Shown one piece after another: positions 56,347 to 63,471 of a stretch of DNA of 64,000 bases. The notes beneath the pieces are model-generated. The model was not told the origin of the DNA and made no database searches. It saw only the letters and a program-made list of their open reading frames with translations. Origin of the DNA: UBA685 sp049890115 (lineage in GTDB: Bacteria; Pseudomonadota; Alphaproteobacteria; Puniceispirillales; Puniceispirillaceae); NCBI GenBank assembly GCA_049890115.1, contig JBMHCC010000034.1:1-64000 (forward strand). The letters are read 5' to 3'. Each line of letters begins with the position of its first letter. The stretch's first letter is position 1. The position numbers were made by a program, and so were the translations under genes.

Positions 56347-57333
56347 CTAAAAGGAGTCTATTTCAATTTGTGCCAAAGCTTCTTTGAGAATCAGCGACAC
56401 TTCTTTTTTATCTTCAAGGGATGCGGTATCAAGATAGAGACGATAGCCAGGGCCTGAATCGGTAATAATCGCTTTATTCATGCCATCCTGATTAGCTTGG
56501 GCTTGGTAAAGGGTGACTTCATGTTTGCGTCCTTGCAAGGTGGTTGTCATCACTTCCTGACAGCGAAAATGGCTTCGTACCAACATTGATGTGTCTTCAG
56601 ATAATAAAACGCTATCAGGGTCACATAATGCCTGAATGCGCGATGCTTCATTCACCACATTGCCAATGGCGGTATAATGTAATCTTTCGGTAGAACCAAA
56701 ATTGCCAACATTACAATAGCCTGTTGATAATCCCATCCGCACATGCACAGGCAGGCTGACACCTTCATCAGCCCATTTCATCCGTAAAAGCTGAAGCTTT
56801 TCTTGCATTTCAAGTGCCATGGCAACCGCAGCTCTGGCATCATTATCTGGCCCTTTCGATTGCGGAGCGCCAAAAAATATGACAATCGCATCACCAATAA
56901 ATTGATCAAGCGTTCCGCCCCACCGTGAACATATCATGGCCATCTCAGTGAAATAATCTGTCATTAATCTGGCAAGCTGTTCAGGCTCTAGACGCTCTGT
57001 GATAGAGGTGAAACCGACAATATCAGAGAAAAAAACGGTAATCTCTTCGCGCTTATTGCGCGGCAGTTGTTCCTCGCCATCACGCATAAGGGCGCTGACC
57101 ACTGTTTCAGGAACAAAGCGTGACAAATTCTGCGTTATTTTGCCAAGCTTACTATTGGCTTCTGTTAATTTGGCTTCGTTAGCATCTGATAATTTTACCA
57201 GCCTGTTAAGCTGGCGCAGATGACGTTCATATTGTTTGCTGAGTTGCGCCAGCGATGTGGCAAGTGCCTCTTTATCAGTTGCCTCATCTGCCAGTAAATC
57301 TTTGATCTGTTCCAGAAGAGCTTCAGGCTTCAT
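56347..57333 (-). CDS. Class III nucleotide cyclase with N-terminal coiled coil
   Basis: This soluble 328-aa protein has a helical, heptad-like N-terminus (about 1-72) and a class III cyclase domain (about 90-270). It keeps both metal aspartates (D104 in FFSDIVGFT and D148 in FIGDAIVIFFG) and the transition-state residues N228 and R232 (VNEASR). The base-selecting lysine of adenylate cyclases (KxxGD) is Gln144 here, with Thr221 at the second selecting position, so the product may be cAMP or cGMP. The gene overlaps siaC by 4 bp. A coiled-coil N-terminus in front of a cyclase parallels SiaD, whose stalk is bound by SiaC, suggesting control by the SiaC-like protein. No membrane segment is present. 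Confidence 0.9.
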   Translation of the reverse strand: MKPEALLEQIKDLLADEATDKEALATSLAQLSKQYERHLRQLNRLVKLSDANEAKLTEANSKLGKITQNLSRFVPETVVSALMRDGEEQLPRNKREEITVFFSDIVGFTSITERLEPEQLARLMTDYFTEMAMICSRWGGTLDQFIGDAIVIFFGAPQSKGPDNDARAAVAMALEMQEKLQLLRMKWADEGVSLPVHVRMGLSTGYCNVGNFGSTERLHYTAIGNVVNEASRIQALCDPDSVLLSEDTSMLVRSHFRCQEVMTTTLQGRKHEVTLYQAQANQDGMNKAIITDSGPGYRLYLDTASLEDKKEVSLILKEALAQIEIDSF

Positions 57334-57716
57334 GCGTTGCTTTCAAGTTCCATAATATCAACGCTAATATTATCCACGTCAGCAGATATATCTTCGGCAA
57401 ATTCGCGTGTGATATCATCATCTGGGTCACAATACCACGCAATCGTGATCTGGCGGCCTGTTTCTGCTTCGCTATCTAGCATGTCTAAAAATTCCATTAA
57501 GGCTCTGGCAGAGCTGGAATTAAAATAGGTGAGTTTAATATCAACAGAAAACGCACCCTTATAGTCAGCAAAATAGCTTTCTAGCTGATTATGGATTTGC
57601 TCATAAAATGTTGGTACATCTTCTGGATATGATTCGCCGATCAATGATAATTTAGCAGCCTCATCATCTAATAAAATCGCTGGTGTTCTTGCGGTAGCAT
57701 CTAGTGAAAATCTCAT
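57330..57716 (-). CDS. SiaC-like phospho-switch protein (DUF1987)
   Basis: This 128-aa protein starts at ATG 57716, about 5 bases after CAGGA; an in-frame start at 57752 would add 12 unusual residues. It has the DUF1987 pattern: TPAILLD near the N-terminus, GESYPEDVPTFY, and LTYFNSSSARALMEFLDML. Ser67-Ser69 fall where Pseudomonas SiaC carries its phosphorylated Thr68. In that system the unphosphorylated protein binds and activates the cyclase SiaD. The stop overlaps the cyclase start by 4 bp, which argues for a direct partnership. Confidence 0.88.
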   Translation of the reverse strand: MRFSLDATARTPAILLDDEAAKLSLIGESYPEDVPTFYEQIHNQLESYFADYKGAFSVDIKLTYFNSSSARALMEFLDMLDSEAETGRQITIAWYCDPDDDITREFAEDISADVDNISVDIMELESNA

Positions 57717-57744
57717 AGTCCTGTCATCCCATCCAGTGCTGCAC

Positions 57745-58299
57745 TTACACAATCGCTTTGATCATGAAGAATTTGAAACCATCAATGCCATCTTGCACCT
57801 CAAAGGTGAGAGGCAGGGATGCTCGTCTTGCGATCTCAATAAGCCCTAGCGAGGCACCTTTAGATGTTTCTTCACTTGGCTGACGTAATTTTTGACGATA
57901 CATAGCACGCAGCTCATCAGATGATGAATTGGCAAGCTCATCAATACGCAATGATAAATCAGTGGCTTCTTCATTGGTCACAAAATTACCAGCTAGCACA
58001 TTCAGCTTGCCGCTATTTTCTGAAATCAGAACAATGCCAAAAGATGGCTTGGCACCAGTATCAAGTGCCACAGGCTGCGGGCCATCATCGCCATAACGAA
58101 TAATGTTCTGCATCAATTCCACAAAGATAGAAAACACATTGCGAATCTGATGGTCATCATTGACGTGATTCGATAGCCGTTCGCGCAATGTATCACCAAC
58201 GGCACGCAAAATATCTTCGGAAACATAGCCAGAATAACTCAGGACAAATTCATCCTTGAGCAATAGCTGACTGAATTGGTTAAAACGATCAAAATCCAT
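57745..58299 (-). CDS. SiaB-like protein kinase (HATPase fold)
   Basis: This 184-aa cytosolic protein of the SiaB/DUF6272 family has a degenerate GHKL-type ATP site: the N-box E61-x3-N65 in VELMQNIIRYGDDG, and a glycine-rich stretch GASLGLIEIARRA near residue 148. By analogy it phosphorylates the SiaC-like protein encoded 28 bp downstream, opposing the phosphatase at 54.0-56.0 kb. The gene order kinase, switch protein, cyclase matches siaB-siaC-siaD, except that the phosphatase gene is on the other strand. Confidence 0.86.
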   Translation of the reverse strand: MDFDRFNQFSQLLLKDEFVLSYSGYVSEDILRAVGDTLRERLSNHVNDDHQIRNVFSIFVELMQNIIRYGDDGPQPVALDTGAKPSFGIVLISENSGKLNVLAGNFVTNEEATDLSLRIDELANSSSDELRAMYRQKLRQPSEETSKGASLGLIEIARRASLPLTFEVQDGIDGFKFFMIKAIV

Positions 58300-58380
58300 C
58301 TGTCACATGCCAGTTAAAAGCGTTACCTCTAAGATGGTTGCATTAAAACTAAAGTTCAAGCAAAAACAGACTTTTGATGC

Positions 58381-58785
58381 TTAAGATTGATGCCAAGGCA
58401 GCCCTCTGGCACGCCATCCTTCGATAGAATTGCGATGACCATTCTCATCAGTGCGTCCCTCATAGCCTTCTGTCATATTTGTGACATCGGTATAACCAGC
58501 TTCGATTAGGCTTTGTGCAGCAGCAGCTGAACGCCCGCCAATCCGGCACATGATGATGATAGGTGTATCTTTAGAGGCATAGGTTGAGACATTATCAACA
58601 AAATTAGTATTGAGCTGATTAGACATTGAGGTCCATTCAATCAGCAGTGCTTTTTTACCAATAGAGTCAAGGTTGGGAGTGCCAAGTAATTGCCATTCAA
58701 TCGTCGCACGGCAATCTATCAGAAGTGCTTTGGCATCATTTTGCAGCATTTCATAACAATCTTGCGGATTTGCCTCTTTCATCAT
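58381..58785 (-). CDS. Rhodanese-like sulfurtransferase domain protein
   Basis: This single-domain rhodanese of 134 aa starts at ATG 58785, which follows AAGGGG by 8 bases (a GTG at 58806 is also in frame). It has LLIDCRATIEW (the usual DVR-type entry), the active-site loop MCRIGGRS with catalytic Cys, and the C-terminal GYEGRTDENGHRN and GWRARGLPW. The family moves sulfane sulfur from a donor to a thiol acceptor; the partner is unknown. It is on the same strand as the siaB-like gene, which begins 81 bp after its stop. Confidence 0.92.
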   Translation of the reverse strand: MMKEANPQDCYEMLQNDAKALLIDCRATIEWQLLGTPNLDSIGKKALLIEWTSMSNQLNTNFVDNVSTYASKDTPIIIMCRIGGRSAAAAQSLIEAGYTDVTNMTEGYEGRTDENGHRNSIEGWRARGLPWHQS

Positions 58786-58918
58786 AGCGCCACCCCTTTT
58801 TTTCACCTGACAACCTGTCTTCTTGGCAAAATAACTTGCCTCTATCTATGAATGGTATCAACATGGCGTCAGGAATGCAAAACTCTCCTTATTTTTTCTT
58901 TGTTACAGGTAAATAGTC

Positions 58919-59917
58919 ATGTTTAAAGCCGTTATTGTGTCAGAAATAGATGATCAACCCGTTACCGCTTCAGTTGAAGAAGTTGACGATAATTTCCTCT
59001 CAGAAGATGGTGATGTCACAGTTGATATTCACTATAGCACAATCAATTACAAAGATGGTCTGGTGTTGGCTGGCAAGGGGCGTTTGGTGCGCGATTATCC
59101 GCGCATTCCAGGCATTGATTTTGCTGGTGTTGTGTCAGCATCATCAGATACACGCTATCAAATCGGAGATAAGGTTATCTTGACAGGCTGGCGTGTGGGT
59201 GAAGCATGGCATGGCGGGTTGGCGCAAAAAGCACGTGTTAAGGCAGATTGGCTTGTGCCATGTCCTGATGGTCTGTCTTTGCAAGATGCGATGGCACTTG
59301 GCACAGCTGGCCTGACAGCGATTTTTGGCATTGATGCCCTAGAGGCGCATGGTCTTCGCGCTGATAATGGGCCTGTATTGGTCACAGGTGTAACAGGCGG
59401 TGTTGGCTCTGTTGCTGCGATGATGCTGGCAGCATCTGGCTATCAGGTGGCTGGTGTTACTGGCAGGGCTGATCAGCATGGTGATTATCTCACATCTCTT
59501 GGGGTCTCCACCATCATTGACAGAGCAGAGATTGCAGAGGCGAGCGAGCGGCCAATGGAAAGCGCTAGATGGGCTGGCTGTATTGATTCTGTTGGTGGTG
59601 CAATGCTGGCACGGATTTTGGGCCAATTACAATATGGCGGATCAGTGGCAGCGATTGGTAATGCTGGCGGTGTGGCCGTTCCTGCCAATGTGATACCGTT
59701 TTTGCTTCGCGGTGTGAATTTGCTTGGTATTGATTCTGTGATGCGCCCTTATGAGCAACGCATTGCTGCTTGGCAGCGTGTGGCATCTGATATGCCACGT
59801 GACAAGCTGGCAGATATGACAAGCATTATTGGCCTGAATGAGGTGATACAAACTGGTCAGGATATTCTGAAAGGCCAGATAAAAGGCCGCATCATTGTTG
59901 ATGTCAATCAAAGCTAA
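58919..59917 (+). CDS. acuI: Acrylyl-CoA reductase (AcuI/YhdH family)
   Basis: This 332-aa zinc-free medium-chain dehydrogenase has NYKDGLVLAGKG near residue 45, IPGIDFAGVV, GTAGLTAIFGIDAL, and the NADPH site VTGVTGGVGSVAAM. This is the pattern of AcuI/YhdH quinone-oxidoreductase-like proteins. AcuI reduces toxic acryloyl-CoA to propionyl-CoA. The DMSP lyase gene dddP two genes downstream makes acrylate, which strongly favours this function over a generic quinone reductase. It is followed 29 bp later by the hydrolase-OsmC gene. Confidence 0.88.
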   Translation: MFKAVIVSEIDDQPVTASVEEVDDNFLSEDGDVTVDIHYSTINYKDGLVLAGKGRLVRDYPRIPGIDFAGVVSASSDTRYQIGDKVILTGWRVGEAWHGGLAQKARVKADWLVPCPDGLSLQDAMALGTAGLTAIFGIDALEAHGLRADNGPVLVTGVTGGVGSVAAMMLAASGYQVAGVTGRADQHGDYLTSLGVSTIIDRAEIAEASERPMESARWAGCIDSVGGAMLARILGQLQYGGSVAAIGNAGGVAVPANVIPFLLRGVNLLGIDSVMRPYEQRIAAWQRVASDMPRDKLADMTSIIGLNEVIQTGQDILKGQIKGRIIVDVNQS

Positions 59918-59946
59918 GGCTTCGTAAAACTATAAGGAGATAGAAA

Positions 59947-61173
59947 ATGGCTGTCATTAAACAGGTTACAATCACAAACCGAAATGGCAGCCAGCTGGCA
60001 GCAAAGCTGAATATGCCACAAGGTCAGATGTGTGGCACAGCTGTTTTCGCACATTGTTTTACCTGTTCAAAAGATACACTGGCTGCTGCGCGCGTAGCAC
60101 AAGGGCTGGCAGAGCAAGGCATTGCTGTATTGCGATTTGATTTTACCGGGCTTGGTCAGTCTGAAGGTGATTTTGGCAGCTCTGGTTTTGGTGGTAATCT
60201 ATCTGATTTAGAAGATGTCTGTCAGTGGCTTGGTGATGCGTTGCAAGCCCCAGATATTCTCATTGGTCATTCGCTTGGTGGGGCAGCTGTTTTGGCACTT
60301 GCCTCACAGCGTCCGCAATTTAAAGGTGTTGCCACGATCGGCGCACCAGCTGTGGCATCTCATGTTTTACATCTATTTGACGGTGCAGATGAGACGATTA
60401 GCACAACAGGACGTGCTGAGGTGATGATTGGCGGGCGTCCTTTTTCGGTTGGCAAAGCCTTTATTGATGATTTAAGGCAACGAACAAGCCTTGATCATAT
60501 CACAGCTCTGAAAGCTGATTTATTGATTTTGCATGCCCCACAAGACACGATTGTGGGGATTGAAAATGCTGCTGAGATTTTTACCGCTGCCAGACACCCG
60601 AAAAGTTTTATCTCGCTTGATAAGGCTAATCATTTACTAACAGATAAAGCAGATGCCAGCTTTGTTGCAGCAATGATAGCTAGCTGGGCAAAACGCCTTA
60701 TGGCGCCGCAAACGGCCTTGCCTGAAGCAGCCGAAGGCCATGTGGTGGTGCGAACCAGCCCTGATGGTCCTTTTGCCCTTAATATTGCAGCAGGGGCGCA
60801 TCTGATGCGTGCTGATGAACCTGTTGATGTGCCAGGCGGCCTTGATTCAGGGCCAGCGCCTTATGATTTTCTGCTATCTGGTCTTGGTGCCTGTACAGCG
60901 ATGACCTTGCGCATGTATGCCGCACGCAAAAACTGGCCGCTAGAGGATGTTGATGTGACGCTTTTGCATGAAAAACGCCACAAAATAGATGCCGGCCACA
61001 CAGGTGAGGCAGCTGATAACAGGCTTGATCACATGCAGCGCCTGATTACCATTACTGGCCAGCTTGATGAGGAACAGCGCGCAAGATTGCTTGAAATCGC
61101 AGATAAATGCCCGGTTCATAAATCATTAGAGGCTGGCATTGCGATATCGACCAGTCTTAATGAGCCGCAATAA
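59947..61173 (+). CDS. Alpha/beta hydrolase-OsmC fusion protein
   Basis: This 408-aa bifunctional protein has an N-terminal alpha/beta hydrolase (about 1-255) with nucleophile GHSLGG and a candidate catalytic His in KANHLL. It is joined to an OsmC/Ohr-like domain (about 265-408) with the resolving and peroxidatic cysteines in LGACTAMTLRMYA and DKCPVHKSL. Such fusions are widespread but their substrate is unknown. OsmC domains reduce organic hydroperoxides with a thiol. A strong AAGGAG site precedes ATG 59947. Position between acuI and dddP ties it to DMSP/acrylate metabolism or its stress. Confidence 0.92.
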   Translation: MAVIKQVTITNRNGSQLAAKLNMPQGQMCGTAVFAHCFTCSKDTLAAARVAQGLAEQGIAVLRFDFTGLGQSEGDFGSSGFGGNLSDLEDVCQWLGDALQAPDILIGHSLGGAAVLALASQRPQFKGVATIGAPAVASHVLHLFDGADETISTTGRAEVMIGGRPFSVGKAFIDDLRQRTSLDHITALKADLLILHAPQDTIVGIENAAEIFTAARHPKSFISLDKANHLLTDKADASFVAAMIASWAKRLMAPQTALPEAAEGHVVVRTSPDGPFALNIAAGAHLMRADEPVDVPGGLDSGPAPYDFLLSGLGACTAMTLRMYAARKNWPLEDVDVTLLHEKRHKIDAGHTGEAADNRLDHMQRLITITGQLDEEQRARLLEIADKCPVHKSLEAGIAISTSLNEPQ

Positions 61174-61355
61174 GCGCAATTTCGACATCATAGGGCGTAA
61201 ATATTCAAATTAGGCCTGCTTAATATTGGTTACCGTGAAGATAGAGGACGGTTATGTGATGATGTTGCATCGCCTTTGTGCGGGCATCATCAGATAGTCT
61301 GGGACGGCATCTTTATTGTGAAATGTGGCTAAAGACAGATAAAGGATTGGTTGAA

Positions 61356-62684
61356 GTGGATAGCTTGATTGTCGGTTCAAACCGTAAAATTGACCCTACA
61401 CGCCGTGCGCATTTAAAGCCGGATATGACACCTGATGATAATAATCGGGTTGAAATTGGACCAACAGGTCTTGCTTTTGCTGAATGGGCAGAAGCTGGGC
61501 TGACTGCCCCTGATATGCCAGCTTTACGTGAGTATCGCTTGCGCCGCTTGCAAGAGCAGATCCGTAAAGCTGATTGTGCTGGCTTGTTGCTCTTTGACCC
61601 GCTTAATATCCGCTATGCGACTGACACAACCAATATGCAGCTTTGGACGACACATAATGCTGCCAGAGCCTGTTTTGTGCCGCCTGAAGGTAAGATGATC
61701 TTGTGGGATTTCCATAATTGTGAGCATCTTTCAGCCCATTTGCCATTAGTTGGTGAGCTGCGTGGCGGTGCGTCTTTTTTCTATTTTGAAACAGGTGATC
61801 AGACACAAAAGCACGCTGACCATTTCGCTGCTGAGCTTGTCGATATCATGCATCATTACGCGCCAAATAATAAACGCATTGCGATTGATAAGATTGAAAA
61901 TGCTGGCTATGCCGCCTTATTAGGCCATAATGTTGAGATTCTGGATGGTCAGGTTTTAACCGAATTAGGACGCGCCATTAAGAATGAAAATGAACTAAAT
62001 GCGATGAGATGTGCCATTCATGCTTGTGAAATGGCTGTTGAAGAAATGCGTCAGCTTGTCCGTCCTGGTGTGACAGAAAATGATGTTTGGGCAGCGCTTC
62101 ATGCTGGTAATATCAGACGTGGCGGTGAATGGATTGAAACACGCATTTTATCATCAGGGCCGCGGACAAATCCGTGGTTTCAGGAATCTGGCCCGCGCAT
62201 TATGGAAGATGGTGATTTGCTGGCATTTGATACTGATCTGATTTCGACCTATGGTTATTGTTGTGATATTTCACGTACATGGCTAGTTGGTGATGCCAAG
62301 CCGACAGAGGCACAAAAAACGCTTTATCGTGATGCGCATGAGCATGTGATGACGAATATCCAGATTATCCAGCCTGGCATGAGCTTTGCTGAGGTCACAA
62401 AACAAGCGCACCGTCTGCCAGAAAAATATCGTGCCTTGCGCTATGGTGTATTGGCACATGGTATTGGTCTTTGCGATGAATATCCATCAATCCGGTATCC
62501 TGAAGATGTTGATGATCATGGCTATGGTGGCACAGTTGAGGTCGGCATGACCTTATGTGTTGAGGCTTATTGCGGTGAAGAAGGCGGCAAGGAAGGCGTC
62601 AAGCTAGAAGAACAGGTTGTTGTCACTGATAAAGGGTGTGTGCCGTTATCACAATATCGCTATGAAGATGATTTGCTTGGGTAA
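61356..62684 (+). CDS. dddP: DMSP lyase DddP (M24 fold)
   Basis: This enzyme cleaves dimethylsulfoniopropionate to dimethyl sulfide and acrylate. I start at GTG 61356, 6 bases after AAAGGATTGG, giving 442 aa; an ORF from GTG 61278 or ATG 61323 would add residues with no ribosome site. The protein has IGPTGLAFAEWAEAGL, FDPLNIRYATDTTNMQLW and RRGGEWIETRILSSGPRTN, matching known DddP closely as I recall it. The iron ligands fall at D292, D294, D304, H368, E403 and E418, each exactly three less than those recalled for Ruegeria DddP (295, 297, 307, 371, 406, 421). These conserved blocks separate it from ordinary M24 aminopeptidases. Cytosolic. A strong terminator follows. Confidence 0.94.
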   Translation: MDSLIVGSNRKIDPTRRAHLKPDMTPDDNNRVEIGPTGLAFAEWAEAGLTAPDMPALREYRLRRLQEQIRKADCAGLLLFDPLNIRYATDTTNMQLWTTHNAARACFVPPEGKMILWDFHNCEHLSAHLPLVGELRGGASFFYFETGDQTQKHADHFAAELVDIMHHYAPNNKRIAIDKIENAGYAALLGHNVEILDGQVLTELGRAIKNENELNAMRCAIHACEMAVEEMRQLVRPGVTENDVWAALHAGNIRRGGEWIETRILSSGPRTNPWFQESGPRIMEDGDLLAFDTDLISTYGYCCDISRTWLVGDAKPTEAQKTLYRDAHEHVMTNIQIIQPGMSFAEVTKQAHRLPEKYRALRYGVLAHGIGLCDEYPSIRYPEDVDDHGYGGTVEVGMTLCVEAYCGEEGGKEGVKLEEQVVVTDKGCVPLSQYRYEDDLLG

Positions 62685-62711
62685 ATCAAGCCTGTTTATG
62701 CTTGCATAACC

Positions 62712-62747
62712 AAAGACGCCTTTTTTGAAAAGGGGCGTCTTTTTGTT
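62712..62747 (+). terminator. Rho-independent terminator after dddP
   Basis: AAAGACGCC (62712-62720) pairs with GGCGTCTTT (62734-62742), and the inner TTTT/AAAA can extend the stem. The plus strand continues as TTTTTG. It ends the acuI-dddP unit and also lies after hpt on the minus strand, where its T-run is weaker. Confidence 0.88.
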
Positions 62748-62755
62748 GTCATCTC

Positions 62756-63295
62756 TTATTTGCGGACAATCGCAATATGAGGCAAATTGCGCCCCTGCTG
62801 GGCATAATCAATGCCATAGCCAATGACAAAATCATCTGGAATTTCAAAGCCAACCCAATCAATGGCAACATCTACTTCACGCCGTGATGGTTTGTTTAAA
62901 AGCGTGCAGATAGATAGACTCTTTGGCTCTCTTGTTTTCAGAATATTAACCACCTGCGACAAGGTATGGCCAGTATCAATGATATCTTCAATAATCAGCA
63001 CATCACGATCTTTAATGCTGGTTTCGAGATCTTGAATAATCCGCACCTGACGTGATGACACCATCTCATTGCCATAAGATGCCACAGTCATGAAATCAAC
63101 TTCCACAGGCAGATCAAGATGGCGAACCAAATCAGCGATAAACACAAATGAGCCGCGTAATAATCCAACCACAACCAGCTGATCTGTATTTTCATAATTT
63201 TCTGAAATAGCTTGTGATAATTCGCCAAGGCGTGCGGCAATTTCTGCCTCACTAATCAGGATATCGATTGTTTCTCCAGTTGATAAAACAGACAT
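62756..63295 (-). CDS. hpt: Hypoxanthine phosphoribosyltransferase
   Basis: This purine-salvage enzyme makes IMP (or GMP) from the free base and PRPP. I start at ATG 63295 after GGTGGGG, giving 179 aa, the normal length; an ORF start at 63322 is possible but unusual. Motifs: VVGLLRGSFVFIADL, the SYG loop in TVASYGNEM, the PRPP site VLIIEDIIDTGHTL, and the C-terminal VGFEIPDDFVIGYGIDY with the purine-binding residues. It converges on dddP. Confidence 0.95.
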   Translation of the reverse strand: MSVLSTGETIDILISEAEIAARLGELSQAISENYENTDQLVVVGLLRGSFVFIADLVRHLDLPVEVDFMTVASYGNEMVSSRQVRIIQDLETSIKDRDVLIIEDIIDTGHTLSQVVNILKTREPKSLSICTLLNKPSRREVDVAIDWVGFEIPDDFVIGYGIDYAQQGRNLPHIAIVRK

Positions 63296-63471
63296 AGCCC
63301 CACCAAAATCCCAATAAGTCACATTCTTTTCTAGATTGTGATTGTCATTATCATCGCTTAGCCCATATCTAGCATTATGACAGGCTGATTGACCAGCATA
63401 TTTTGTTCACTATGCTAGATGTGGCTTTGGGCGAACATTCAGTTCACGATTTATCTATCAGGAGATATGAC

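Noticed and set aside
61278..61355. Upstream extension of dddP from GTG 61278 or ATG 61323
   Set aside because: There is no ribosome site at either, and the extra residues have no counterpart in DddP. GTG 61356 has AAAGGA upstream.
61278..62684. Xaa-Pro aminopeptidase or creatinase (generic M24)
   Set aside because: The blocks IGPTGLAFAEWA, NIRYATDTTNMQLW and RRGGEWIETR, the metal-ligand register and the acuI neighbour specify DddP.
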